A DNA stretch of 64,000 nucleotides from contig CP136066.1 of assembly GCA_032622095.1 (NCBI GenBank), positions 118,505,319 through 118,569,318 on the forward strand, in the 5' to 3' direction. The notes beneath the pieces are model-generated. The model was not told where the DNA came from and did not search any database. It worked only from the letters and a program-made list of their open reading frames with translations. Within the stretch, counting starts at the first letter, position 1. Each line of letters opens with the position of its first letter. This document shows positions 1 through 10,342 of the stretch, in pieces. The translations under genes and the position numbers were made by a program. This DNA is from Siphonodentalium dalli. Its lineage: Eukaryota > Mollusca > Scaphopoda > Gadilida > Siphonodentaliidae.

Positions 1-1330
1 ACCCATTCGGTAATTCATAAATGACATTCATTGCAAATTCAAACAGAATATATCTTAGATTTAGTGTTAGTATCACTTGACAATTTATCGAATGTTTCCA
101 TTGAACTTATTGATCAGCTGATGACGATGAAAACACCTCGGAACCTTGCCGACGTCAGCGCAACAATAATAAAATACTGTATAGCACAAATGTGCATCGA
201 TCGGCCGTTTTGTTCTCTCGTTTGATTAATAAAATTATTATTCTCCGCGCATTAACACTGCCAAATACTCAGTAAATTGGCCATATCATGATGTGAAAAA
301 TCAAAGAAATGACATTGTATAACATTAGTTACTTTTATTTGAACACAAGAGTTCACGAGACAAACGCGGCTATTTTTAAATTGAAAGTGCGCAAATCAAT
401 TGCGAATAGTGCTGCATTTACCGCGAATTACTTATCGGAACTGTCTTGTCATTTTATATTGAATATGATTGCACAAAATTTCACTAAGAGAAAGCACTTT
501 TCTCGATCGTAAGATACAATGTAGGCACGAAAGAATTGTTTAATTTATTAATTGCACAAGATATGTGCGGTGCAAATGTTATTGACTGCAATGTCAAGGT
601 CAAAAACCGGTGTGCCAAATTAAAGTAAACAAAAAAACACGTGCGTTGTAATCGATGGCACAATGTTGACTAGTTTGGACTAATAATGCAGTCAATTGTA
701 ACTGAATTTACACGTAACTATCCAAGAGTTGATAGGCCACTTGATGATTTATTTTATGTTTCATTTCACCACGTAGCCATGGCTTAAAACATTAATAAAT
801 CACCCAATTTCGTGATATGGTTTTCGGACAGAGAAATTGAAACTGAAAGTCACATTGATCTGTTGATAAAACAAAACTTACCTTTTGTTTGTTTATAACA
901 TTTATTGTTATAAAATATAAATATAAAACCTACTAAATATTCACCATACTATCATGCTTGGGGAGGGGGATTCACAACTCTGATTTTTTTTTACTCCCAG
1001 TCCCCATCCATACAGATGAACATAATTTCATAAATCAAGAGCCACATAACATTTAGTAATAATACATGTTTTTCCCCAAAAACTTTGACGTCACCAGAAA
1101 GTTCTGTTGGCTGGAGGTAATATTACTGTTGGGGTAAAGGGTTAATATCGAAAGTAAACTATATAAAATAAAAGTTAGCAAGACATCTTTTGGAGAAAAA
1201 AAAATGACGAAATATAGGAGCAGGCCTACTACAAATAAATCGCATCGTGTTACCTTGACCTTGATGATGCAATCGTGAAATTCGACACTGTCAACAAAAT
1301 TAGGCTATGTTCAACTTATCGCTTAGAATC
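1..1330. other. AT-rich DNA with nothing recognisable
   Basis: No protein motif, RNA gene or clear repeat is visible. Short ORFs here (for example 31-225 and 309-512) have no recognisable domain. A sequence GGGTAAAGGGTTAA near 1133 resembles one end of the TTAA element at 3901-4669, but no partner end was found. Confidence 0.5.
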
Positions 1331-1339
1331 TTGTAATTT

Positions 1340-2000
1340 TCTGGTTTCCGGATGATAACTTCAGTTTGTGTGATCATATCTCAACCAAATTTGGTATGTT
1401 TATCAGCCCTATGTACAGGTCAAGTTCGAATATGGGTTTGCTCCGCCCATTTTTGCGAGAGTTGTGGCCCTTTTTCGACTTGTTTTATTGATATCTCAAG
1501 TTTGGATCCTTTACTTGCAAATACCGTTTTTATGTGGATCAGTCATATCAAGATACAGGTTGAGTTTTAATTTGAGTTTGATCCAATGATTTTTCCTAGA
1601 GTTATGGGACTTTTTTCGACTTAGAAAATTCAATTTTACTTCTTTTTTCTTTGGTTTCCGGATGATAACTCAAGTTTGGACTGTTCAGTTGAAAATTCCA
1701 TTTGTTTGTGAGTTATTGATATCAAAATACAGGTCATGTTCGAATTCTAGTTTGATCCAATGATTTTTCTCAGAGTTATGGGCTTTTCGACTTCAATTTT
1801 TCTTGTAATTTTCTTCATTTTGTGCCAATTTGAGGTTATATTTTGACTTGAAGAGTTTTTTTAAAGATTTGGTTATTTGTATGCATGTCAGTAATGAGAC
1901 AATGCACAAGTGAAGTATCCATATAGTATACTACTACAAAGCCTCCACTCCAAATGAAGCCACCGGTTCGGGGACACTGTGGCCGAGCGGCCTTTTATTT
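1340..2000 (+). repeat. Family A tandem-repeat element, 3' portion
   Basis: Three to four degenerate ~170 bp monomers containing 'ggtttccggatgataact', 'aaatttggtatg', 'agttcgaatatgggttt' and 'gagttatggcc'. The 3' end is preserved: GGGGACACTGTGG, then the stem-loop GGCCG-AG-CGGCC (1981-1992), then CTTTTATT. A close inverted copy lies at 34072-34840. No 5' stem-loop was found for this copy. Confidence 0.8.
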
Positions 2001-2160
2001 GACTTAGAATTTGACCGTCTGTTAACATTTTTGGTTTCCGACCGATAACTCCAGTTTGGATAATTTGATCTGAACCAAAGTTGGTATGTGTATTTCCCAG
2101 CTAAAGATACAGGCCAAGTTCGAATATGGGTTTCGTCCAATTATTGTTACATGAGTTACG
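2001..2160 (+). repeat. Family A monomer fragment
   Basis: One further A monomer (ccgataactccagtttgg ... gagttacggccc) directly follows the 3' end of the preceding copy and runs up to the 5' hairpin of the next one. It appears to be part of an older element interrupted by, or abutting, its neighbours. Confidence 0.6.
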
Positions 2161-2166
2161 GCCCTT

Positions 2167-2520
2167 TTTGTCTGCCGACCCAACGGGTTCGGAGGACTAT
2201 TATAATCAGCCTGTGCGTGCGTGTGTCCGTCCGTTCGTACGTCCGTGCGTCCGAGGTTTCCGGATGATAACTTTAAATTAAATTTGGTATGTGGATTTAC
2301 TAGCAGAGAAGACAGGTCTAGTTCGAATTCTGGTTCCGTCTGCCAATTTTCACCAGAGTTATTCCCCTTTTTTTTCAACTTAGAATTTGACCAATTTCAT
2401 AACATTTTGGTTTCCGACCGATAACTCCAGTTTTGATTATTTGATCTGAACCAAAGTTGGTATGTGTATTTCCCAGCAGGCCAAGTTCGAATATGCCATG
2501 CCAATTTTTATGCGCAAACA
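2167..2520 (+). repeat. Family A element, 5' portion with stem-loop and CCGT microsatellite
   Basis: It opens with the imperfect stem-loop CCGACCCAACGGGTTCGG (2175-2192), then GGAGGACTATTATAATC, a CCGT-rich microsatellite (about 2221-2255), and two A monomers. The 5' layout matches element A2 at 48299. The 3' end is missing; family F sequence follows. Confidence 0.75.
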
Positions 2521-2539
2521 ACGGTCGTATCAAGCCGAT

Positions 2540-2910
2540 GCATGCTCATTCTGCTTAGGCCTCATCTTTTGGGAAGTATCCTAAGTATCAAATTTTGTTT
2601 TAGTTACTTTTTCCCACCTGTTCAGTTTCAATGTCCCCCTAATTTGCAGAAGATAAAATGCATAATTGAGGTGTTCAATGGGTGTGCATCTCCAACTTCA
2701 ACTGTAGAACTCAATCCTAGGTTTCTATTGGCCGTTGAGGCCTAATCAGACTGAGGATCAATTCGGTGATTCTGGACCGCCTTTCTGAATAGTTTCATTA
2801 AATTCACCTTTTGGGGACCTCATTCTGCAAATGTCAGACACACTAAATTCAGGCTTGGTGGTTTTATATTATTTTCTTAACCACCACTTATCCAGATGAA
2901 ATCATACCAG
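2540..2910 (+). repeat. Family F dispersed repeat, single copy
   Basis: Matches the tandem F block at 19640-21200: 'ctgcttaggcctcatctt', 'gtttcaatgtccccctaa', 'agaagataaaatgcataa', and near the end 'ttggggacctcattctgc' followed by 'aaatgtcagacac'. Only the inverted-repeat arm at the right side is present. It is non-coding by appearance. Confidence 0.75.
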
Positions 2911-3047
2911 GGACATAAATCTTTTTTTAAAAATGTTGTTAAATTGAAATCTTTGCTCAATTTAAAAAAAAAAGAATGAAAAAAATTCAAATTTAAAATG
3001 AACAAAAAAATTCAGATATTTTTTTTCATTTAACCTTTGATTTTTTT

Positions 3048-3445
3048 AGCTCACCTGAGACGAAGTCTCCGGTGGAGCTATAGTCATCACTCTTCGTACG
3101 TCCATCCATCCATCTGTCCATCCTGAAACAATTCTTTAAACTTCTTCTCCTCTGGAACCATAAGACCGAATGGGTTCATTTTTGGTGTGGATGTTCCCTA
3201 GGTGACTCATATTCATATTTGTTCAAATGAGGTCACTGGGTCAAATAGTTGCGAAGCTAGGGCCATAACTCTTTCCCTCCATAGTAATTATTTTAAACAT
3301 CTTCTCAAATACCATCAGGCAAATGGGTTCATATTTGGTATGAAGGATCCTTGGGTGACTGGGGTTCAGATTTGTTCAAATGAGGTCACTGGGTCAAAGT
3401 TGCGAATCCAGGGCCATAACTATTTCCCTCCATAGTAATTCTTTT
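3048..3445 (+). repeat. Family B hairpin-ended tandem-repeat element
   Basis: The 5' stem-loop spans 3048-3079: AGCTCACC pairs with GGTGGAGCT around an inner GAGAC-GAA-GTCTC stem, after a run of T. A short CCAT/CCGT microsatellite follows, then two ~145 bp monomers with 'gttcatatttggtgtggatg', 'caaatgaggtcactgggtc' and 'agggccataactctttccc'. No 3' stem-loop was seen. Confidence 0.8.
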
Positions 3446-3480
3446 AACTCTTTAACACTCAAATAGTTTTATAGCATAAC

Positions 3481-3536
3481 CCTCAATGACGTGATTTGAC
3501 GTGGCTACCTATTCCTCAATGACGTGATTTGACGTG
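3481..3536 (+). repeat. Direct repeat containing CRE-like TGACGT sites
   Basis: CCTCAATGACGTGATTTGAC continuing to GTG occurs twice, 33 bp apart (3481-3503 and 3514-3536). The core GACGTGATTTGACGTG recurs inverted at 5437-5452, which suggests the ends of one ~2 kb element. Confidence 0.6.
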
Positions 3537-3900
3537 TTGGTTTACATGGCAAGTTTTTCGTTTATATAAACGGTGTATATTCAGTTTTTTTATGCTTTAT
3601 TAAATATGAATACGGTGACATAACTGTTCAGATCAACACCTTGTCGATTTCTGGTCAAGTAGCGGGAAGTTCATATCGCTAAGTGTAGTTTAATATGGAA
3701 TAATCCATTTTAATTCCGGCTGGGGGTGCAAATAATTATTCCATTTTCAATGACATACCGGTACCCAGGTATTACAACGTACTGGTGTTATTACTGAAAT
3801 TGTCTTCTAATGTTTCCAAATCCGCCTGAACAAACCAAAGATCTATTTCTTGTTGCCACTTTCTGAATAAATTATATCATTTGAACCAACTTTGCGATTC

Positions 3901-4669
3901 TTAACCCTTTGAACCCGAGAGACCGGAATACCGGTCCAATCCTTATATTCCTATATCCCGGGAGACCGGAATACCGGTCCGGAAATCAGACGATATTTGA
4001 CACGAAATTACAGCTCAATAAACGCACATATCAACTAGAGTTGTACTTCTACTTTGCATACACGTGTCACATGTTTACCCACGTGACTTTGATCGACAAA
4101 CTGACGACAGAGGGTTTGTTTCTTTGCGCATGCGCAGAGGCCTATTTCGAGAAAAAACCCCCGCTTTTTATCGTCGGAAAAGGGGAAGTATTTTGTTAGA
4201 AATTTCGCGACCAAAACACATATTAACTAGAATAGTGCTTCTATACTTTGCGCGAATGAGTCACATGTTCATACCTTTGTTTTTAGCAGCCAAATTGGAA
4301 ACAGGGGGTCTGTTTCTTCGCGCAAGCACACAGGTGCATTTTGAGAAATGCCTTCTATTGTAGGCAAAGTGTAAGAATTTCGTTATAAATATATAGCGCG
4401 GCCAAAGGAAGCCGCAATATATCTATATACATGTACATGTACATGTATATTGAACGTGGAATAGACTGTCTCGTTGAAATACATTGTGACATATTTCATC
4501 GCACACTTGTTCAGTTAGCATAGTAGATTGCCGTATAGTTGAGCGTGCAAACATGTATATACGTCCCAATTAAGAGCTTTATGAGTTACGTCGTCGGAAC
4601 ACTATATAACGTCAGGCGCCTCGGGTTGGGGTCATTTAACGTTCAGGACGTCAGGGTTCAAAGGGTTAA
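3901..4669. mobile_element. piggyBac-like MITE with TTAA target duplication
   Basis: Both ends read TTAA followed by the inverted repeat CCCTTTGAACCC (3901-3916 and mirrored at 4654-4669). The body is about 761 bp without a transposase. TTAA target sites and CCC-starting inverted repeats are typical of piggyBac-type elements; Kolobok also uses TTAA. Near the left end GACCGGAATACCGGTCC is repeated twice. The interior holds two diverged ~185 bp units (about 4010-4195 and 4200-4365) sharing 'agctcaataaacgcacat'-like and 'cacatgtttaccc'-like segments. ORFs inside (3909-4363) are by-products of the repeat. Confidence 0.8.
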
Positions 4670-5763
4670 TTCAACTTCGGTCGAAAACCACGTGTGTGTG
4701 TTGTGTTGCAAACAGGAAGAGTGGATCAATCAGCAGGTTATTGGAAGAGCCTGTATAATTGATGGAAGAGCCGGACCAATCCAGTGATGGCAGAATCGAG
4801 CCTCACCCAAATAAGGAAGTTATATTGATTTTTATTTTTTTATTGATTTTGGGAATCGTAGGGATTATTCATATTTAAGAGACGAGTAATACCATCGCAC
4901 CAGATAAATAAACAACGTGTTTTGCGAAAGCGACAAACTGAAAATGACGCAACCAACAATCACGTCGTAAAATGTTATGATTTACTCGATATTAAAGCTA
5001 GATGTTTCCAGTTTTCTCCGCAAAAGTTTAAATTATAATCGGAAATGGGATGTGTATTCCCTTCATCACAAGGATTTCCCCCTAAACGAACCGTCAACTT
5101 CTTTCTGGTGACTTTCTCAACTTTTCCGATGAAGTTTGGCATTAAAAAAATGAAATTTTATCCATTCTTGTATGATAGAGACCGACCAGTTCCGTTGTAT
5201 AGGCGTCATTCTCACAATGAAAATTTAGCTGGTAATAAGTTGTGGAATAACGGATACAATTTGCATTGAAATGTAACCTATTTCGGCGGTGTTCAAGAAA
5301 TTTGCGGTAACAACATGTCTAATAAAATTATCAATAAGCGAGCGCAACAAATTCACTGCTAATTATGCCCTGTTGTCTACCTTGATGTTTATACCAGTGA
5401 GGGCTGTCCCGGGTAACGTCACAGGTACCCGTTAGACACGTCAAATCACGTCCGGGACATAACTCCAAAAAATATTTTAAAAATTTTTTATTGGCCCTTT
5501 ACTCAAGTTCACTGCTTCTGCCACCCTTGTTTCAAAAATAATATTTACTAAAATTCTTGACAGAGAATCATTAATAAGAAGCATTTACTTTGACGCTAAC
5601 TGTATGCGGGGTATGCCTACACATGTCAAGTGAAATCTGACATTTTTATAAACATTCCCTGGAGATCTGTTAGAGGTCATTAATTCCCAATTACAACAAC
5701 AATCTATCATGTGTATTGTTCAAATCTTTCATAAGGACATTTAACACATCCACCACTTCACTA
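4670..5763. other. Unassigned DNA, possibly the right half of a larger inverted-repeat element
   Basis: No gene is recognised. The 74-residue ORF at 5045-5269 has no motif I know. An inverted copy of GACGTGATTTGACGTG lies at 5437-5452, matching the pair near 3481-3536 and enclosing the TTAA MITE. Confidence 0.35.
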
Positions 5764-6080
5764 GAACATAATTGGCAAACTTGAAAAGTGTTCTTTGAAA
5801 GAACCACCATGTCTATTTAGCTCAGATCAGTAGTGAACAGTTGGTAATTTCGAGGTAGATATTCACCGATCTACATACATGAAACCTCTCTAGCCACCTA
5901 TCCTGTTTAGATCTACTTCTAGTGAACATAATTGGCAAACTTGAAAAGTGTTCTTTAAAAGAACCACCAAGTCTATTTAGCTCAGATCAGTAGTGAACAG
6001 TTGGTAATTTCGAGGTAGATATTCACCGATCTACATACATGAAGCCTCTCTAGCCACCTATTCTGTTTAGATCTACTTCT
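5764..6080 (+). repeat. Tandem duplication, 160 bp x 2
   Basis: Two nearly identical copies beginning 'gaacataattggcaaac' at 5764 and 5924 and ending 'gtttagatctacttct'. They precede a conserved 3' module (6081-6185), so they may be the monomers of another hairpin-ended element. Confidence 0.85.
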
Positions 6081-6185
6081 TTTAAAGTGATTATGAAAAT
6101 TTCTGACTGTTGTGGTCTCCAGAGTCCCAGTCTTATCAGTCTTTGCAGTCTGGTGAGCGACCCCACAGTCTTTGACTGTCTTGTT
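6081..6185 (+). repeat. Conserved 3' module with CAGTC stem-loop
   Basis: A ~105 bp stretch ('ctgactgttgtggtctccag', 'cttatcagtctttgcagtc', 'tggtgagcgacccc') ending in the stem-loop CAGTC-TTT-GACTG and TCTTGTT. It is almost the same as 22228-22343, and a diverged copy lies at 61775-61850. It looks like the 3' terminus of a transposable element family. Confidence 0.75.
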
Positions 6186-6391
6186 CCAATGACCTCTCTC
6201 CTTTTAACCAGGGGCATTGTCAGGTACATGTATGATGGATAAACTGAATGCGATTTGGGAAAGTGTGCATGCCCTGATTTGAAGTGAATCACTGTCTAAT
6301 TAAAGGTACTCAATCTGAATTTATAACGCTCGCAAATTACTATTTCCTTGGCATCGGGGGTAAAAAAATATTTGATTCGAGTCGAGGAACC

Positions 6392-6735
6392 CACCCATCA
6401 AAGCTCAAAGTGATCAGATATCGATGTTTGAAATCTTTTATATTAATTTTAGTGATGAAAGGCACCTAATATGTCGATGAGGAATTTCTCTAACCAAAGA
6501 TCACAATGTACAACACTACAGTGTAGCAAATATTCGGTCAAGATATACATATCACCCATCAAAGCTCAAAGTGATCAGATATCGATGTTTGAAATCTTTT
6601 ATATTAATTTTAGTGATGAAAGGCTTTGAACATTTAGATTCAAAGTAAAAATGTATAAGCAAATATTCGGTCAAGATATACATATCACCCATCAAAGCTC
6701 ATGTCGATGAGGAATTTCTCTAACCAAATTTGGAT
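6392..6735 (+). repeat. Short tandem repeat, ~160 bp, two full copies and a partial one
   Basis: 'cacccatcaaagctcaaag' starts at 6392, 6553 and 6687. 'tagcaaatattcggtcaag' with 'atatacatat' recurs beside it and again at 7726. Part of the unit ('gctttgaacatttagattc') returns inverted at 7772-7803, so the region has been rearranged. Confidence 0.75.
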
Positions 6736-7073
6736 GAAGATGGATAACTCTAAAATCAAGTGTTTTTTTTATGTCAAATATTGGACAAACTGGCAATATT
6801 TCATTGACCAAACTGTTGATAAGTAACAGGTTTTGGGCAATTTTATACTAGAGTTGACTGATTAGCATTATTTTTGGGCAATTAATCGATTCTGATAACT
6901 GAAGCGGCATTTAAAAAAATGTTGTTGTTGGAATCTGATGATATGGGCACCATCGAATCGGATTGAGTACCTTATAAAGTTTAATGCATTTGAAATGAAA
7001 TGAATTTTCCGTTTATACTAGTACTCAACACCGCAAAATAAGTAAGTTCAACCCTTATATGAGCAATTCCATA

Positions 7074-7474
7074 GTGACTAACGGGACAACCTGTTGCCAT
7101 TTCTATGGTACCCTGAGCTTACTAATATCATATTAACTTCTCATGATGTTATGGTTACAACATGGGATATACATTTTACTGATGGCAGATCTATGGTTTT
7201 GGCTTAATCTTTTGTACGATATGGTTAAAAAACAGACCGTGACTATATTAAACGGGACAGAAATCTGACATGATATTTTATATCTCTAAGGGGGTGCATA
7301 AATTTATCTAAACCGCTGGAAATAAACAACAAATGTTTTATCTCAAATTATGACAAGTTTAAACCCTCACTCTCTGGACTGATACAGATATTGCACCACC
7401 TTATGACTGAGAAAAAATAAACTAACTGTGGCGTGACTATAAACGGGACATCCAAAATCGTGACTAACGGGACA
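7074..7474 (+). repeat. Cluster of four GTGACT..AACGGGACA motifs
   Basis: Copies lie at 7074-7088 (exact), 7238-7259 (with a 6-base insertion), 7432-7450 (with a 3-base insertion) and 7459-7474 (exact). The spacing is about 164, 194 and 27 bp. The DNA between copies shows little similarity by eye. Two more copies lie at 10137 and 10311. The same arrangement occurs in reverse at 30058-33429. Confidence 0.7.
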
Positions 7475-8309
7475 AAAAGTTCATCAGGCTTTTCCAACTT
7501 TTATATAGGAATTTGGGTTTGCAGCTTACAAATACTAGGAAGAAAACAATAATTACGACTAAAACATTTTTATAACATAAACTTTTAAAATGAAACAATC
7601 TTGAATCAACTGTTGATAACTAAAACATGAGATTTAAAGGGGCAATCAGTAGACTCAGTACACATACCTAAACTTAATTATCAAGCTATTTTGGTGTGAA
7701 GATCACAATTCACAACACTACAATGTAGCAAATATTCGGTCAAGATATACATATATATACATTTTTTACTTTGAATCTAAATGTTCAAAGCCTTTCATCA
7801 CTATTAGAACCCAGTTTGCTACCAGAATGCAATGTCATCCCCGAGATGACCAGTGTTTTGATTGTCACATGGTTTATATTAAGGGATTACCAAGGACAGA
7901 CCTCATATGCTCAACCACCATCATCAAGTCCATCAAAGGATTAAGCTCACTGAACAGCGCACATGTACTAGTACAGTCCTGATTACTACCAATACCAGGT
8001 CGGATCTTCCTTGTTAAACCACTCCTTGTCAGAGGATTTAGCCATCCAGCACACTTTGCGACAAGCCAGACACACTACAGTCAGACCTCAAAATTAGCCA
8101 TGGCAAAAGGCATTTCCGTAGAAAAAGCTGTAGAAGACAATATAGTAATTCATGCAATTCTTAAGAAATGCTGTAGAAGAAAAATGACAATTTCAAGGGC
8201 TGCTGCAGATATAATACATGTGTCCTTGTTTGATAAGTGGAATTAGTGTTATTGTAGTGAATGATTTGAAACCAGAACAAATTTAAGAGAGAAAATTTCG
8301 ATTCATATA
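7475..8309. other. Unassigned DNA with rearranged repeat scraps
   Basis: Contains the copy of the 'aaatattcggtcaagatata' repeat at about 7690-7810 with an inverted scrap of the 6.6 kb unit. No gene is visible. Confidence 0.4.
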
Positions 8310-8576
8310 TTAATACCCACAATCGAACTTGACCTGAATTTTGGACTGGCATACTAATTTTGGTTCCATTCCGATGACCCGGTCTGAAATGAAGTTATAA
8401 TCAGGAAACCTCAAAACGATAAAATTCTAAGTAAAAAGGGCCATAACTCTGGTAAAAATCATCGGACGAACCCCATAATAAAAATTGAACTGTCCTTTGA
8501 CTGGTAAACTCCATACCAAATTTGGTCCCAATCCGATAACCCAAATTAAAGCTATCATCCAGAAACCATTGTCAGA
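8310..8576 (-). repeat. Family A monomers, reverse orientation
   Basis: Two degenerate A monomers read on the minus strand: 'aatcgaacttgacct', 'agggccataactctgg', 'ataccaaatttggt', 'agctatcatccagaaacc'. They end at a short CACACA-rich stretch next to the TIR element at 8626. Confidence 0.7.
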
Positions 8577-8625
8577 TGAATATGTGTATACACACACAAA
8601 GAGACAATGGGCATTACACATATGT

Positions 8626-10042
8626 CAGGGTTTCCGCCAGGCCGGCTGCAGGTCCTTCCTACGGACCCATTCCCCTCGCAGATGATCGTATGTACCAAAA
8701 GTCAGTAGCAATATGTCATAAAAAATCCGGCTGCAATGGGAGTTCAGGGGGGGGGGGGGTGGGGGGGGTTAAACAGAATACTGGTGAAAAAGCGGGTCAA
8801 TAGACAACAGTGTGTTACCGGTACAGCGTAACCCTTTGAAATCAAAGCGCTAAAACTACAATGAAATATTTGGTGTGCATTGAAATAGCGACGTTATATA
8901 CAGCGCAATAAATGTCGCGGTAACATCAAAGAATGTCAGAGTGCTGAGTACGAATATTATTTTGCACGTGATTTCTGTGGTTGAAACTACTCAGCTCGGA
9001 GATCCCGTGCTATCGTACGATTACATAATTTGATCAAAGAATGCCGAATTGCTGAGTTAGGCAGAGTAGGGATCAACATACACCAACAGGTGGTTCTCCT
9101 ACCAAAGGAGGTATCTACCTCCGAGATCCAATGCTATCGTACTATTATAATACGGAACCTGTCCCAAATCAGTCTTTATAGTGGGAAATCATAGTGACAA
9201 CACCATTCATTTGACCCATATTACATACATGGAGGATAAACACAAAAAACATACCCCCCCCCCCCCCCCCCAAATATGGAGATAAAGTCAAAGTACGGTC
9301 AATAATAGTTTCGTTGTTGCGCCTGGGTCCCCAAATACAAACAATGGCGCACATGTTCCCATTTCCCACCAAAACTCAATTATATTTTATAACACGTTGG
9401 CTAAAACTCTATAGCAGCGGTCGTCAGTTGTTGGACTAATACAGACTATTGACAAGCTACGCGTTCCGAGTTTGAAAGATTTCGCTACCATTCATATTTC
9501 GCCGCTATAAATATCTCCTGCAGACAAACCCTGCAGTATATATGACGTCACAGAGCAAAAATAGTTTAACGATTGACAGAATACATGGAATATATCTGTT
9601 TCATTTTCACGGAAGCTACTTGAAATTCTAGGAAATACTTAATTCAATTCTCCCAGCTAGGTCTTAATATTGGACAATGCATCGATGCTCTTTAGTGTTT
9701 GTTTCATTATCCTGTCGGAATCTTATTGTATGTTATAAATTTTTAAACACTGTAACTTGTAGCTTGCTGTAGTCTTCAATCAGACAGCAGTCTTAATTGC
9801 GTAATTACATGATTAATTATCTGGATACCATCAACAGAATTAATGCACCCACGGAAAATGATCGACTTGCGTAATATACGTAGCTTTGGATTGCTTATGT
9901 GTGACACTCAGGTGCAAGGAAATGGCTACTTTTCAGTGTCAAATAACAAAATTTTCGCCCGACAGGACGAACCATGGTTGTCCCGTCGCGTTATGTGTTT
10001 CCCCAATACGGACTCATTAATTGCCCCTTGGCGGAAACCCTG
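8626..10042. mobile_element. Non-autonomous DNA transposon with CAGGGTTTCCGCCA inverted repeats
   Basis: The left end CAGGGTTTCCGCCAGG (8626) is matched by the inverse CTTGGCGGAAACCCTG at the right (10027-10042), giving a ~1.42 kb unit. The CAGGG start suggests the hAT superfamily (inference). A clean 8 bp target duplication is not visible; flanks share only CATAT. Inside are a G13 tract (8747-8759), a C18 tract (9254-9271) and an imperfect ~110 bp duplication (about 8927-9150). No transposase reading frame is present. Confidence 0.6.
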
Positions 10043-10136
10043 CATATTTAGATGAAATTTTGCTTTTGTAATGAAACTAACCGCGATATCTTACTTTTTA
10101 GAAAAAAAATTGGTTATTTTTTATGCCATTCAGAAT

Positions 10137-10328
10137 CGTGACTAACGGGATAAATTTCAGAAGTCACTATTCTAAAATTCTGTTTGCCATAATCCAGTTT
10201 CCATTAATGTAGTAAATTGACTTCATATAGAGAAATAATTTATAGAGACTGAAAATAGATATCTCACTGATGCGAAAGTTCTCACCCTTTTGGTGAAAAG
10301 AGGGGACAATTTCGTGACTAACGGGACA
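10137..10328 (+). repeat. Two further GTGACTAACGGGA motifs
   Basis: CGTGACTAACGGGATA at 10137-10152 and TTCGTGACTAACGGGACA at 10311-10328, spaced about 176 bp. They continue the series at 7074-7474. The last copy matches eight of the nine fixed positions of the mammalian CENP-B box (TTCG....A..CGGG, with T in place of the central A). Confidence 0.65.
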
Positions 10329-10342
10329 TGAAAATTCCATGA

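Noticed and set aside
1340-2520. AGTTCGAATATGGG in family A as a tRNA-type B box of a SINE
   Set aside because: There is no A box at the right distance and no tRNA-like fold; the segment is part of the tandem monomer.
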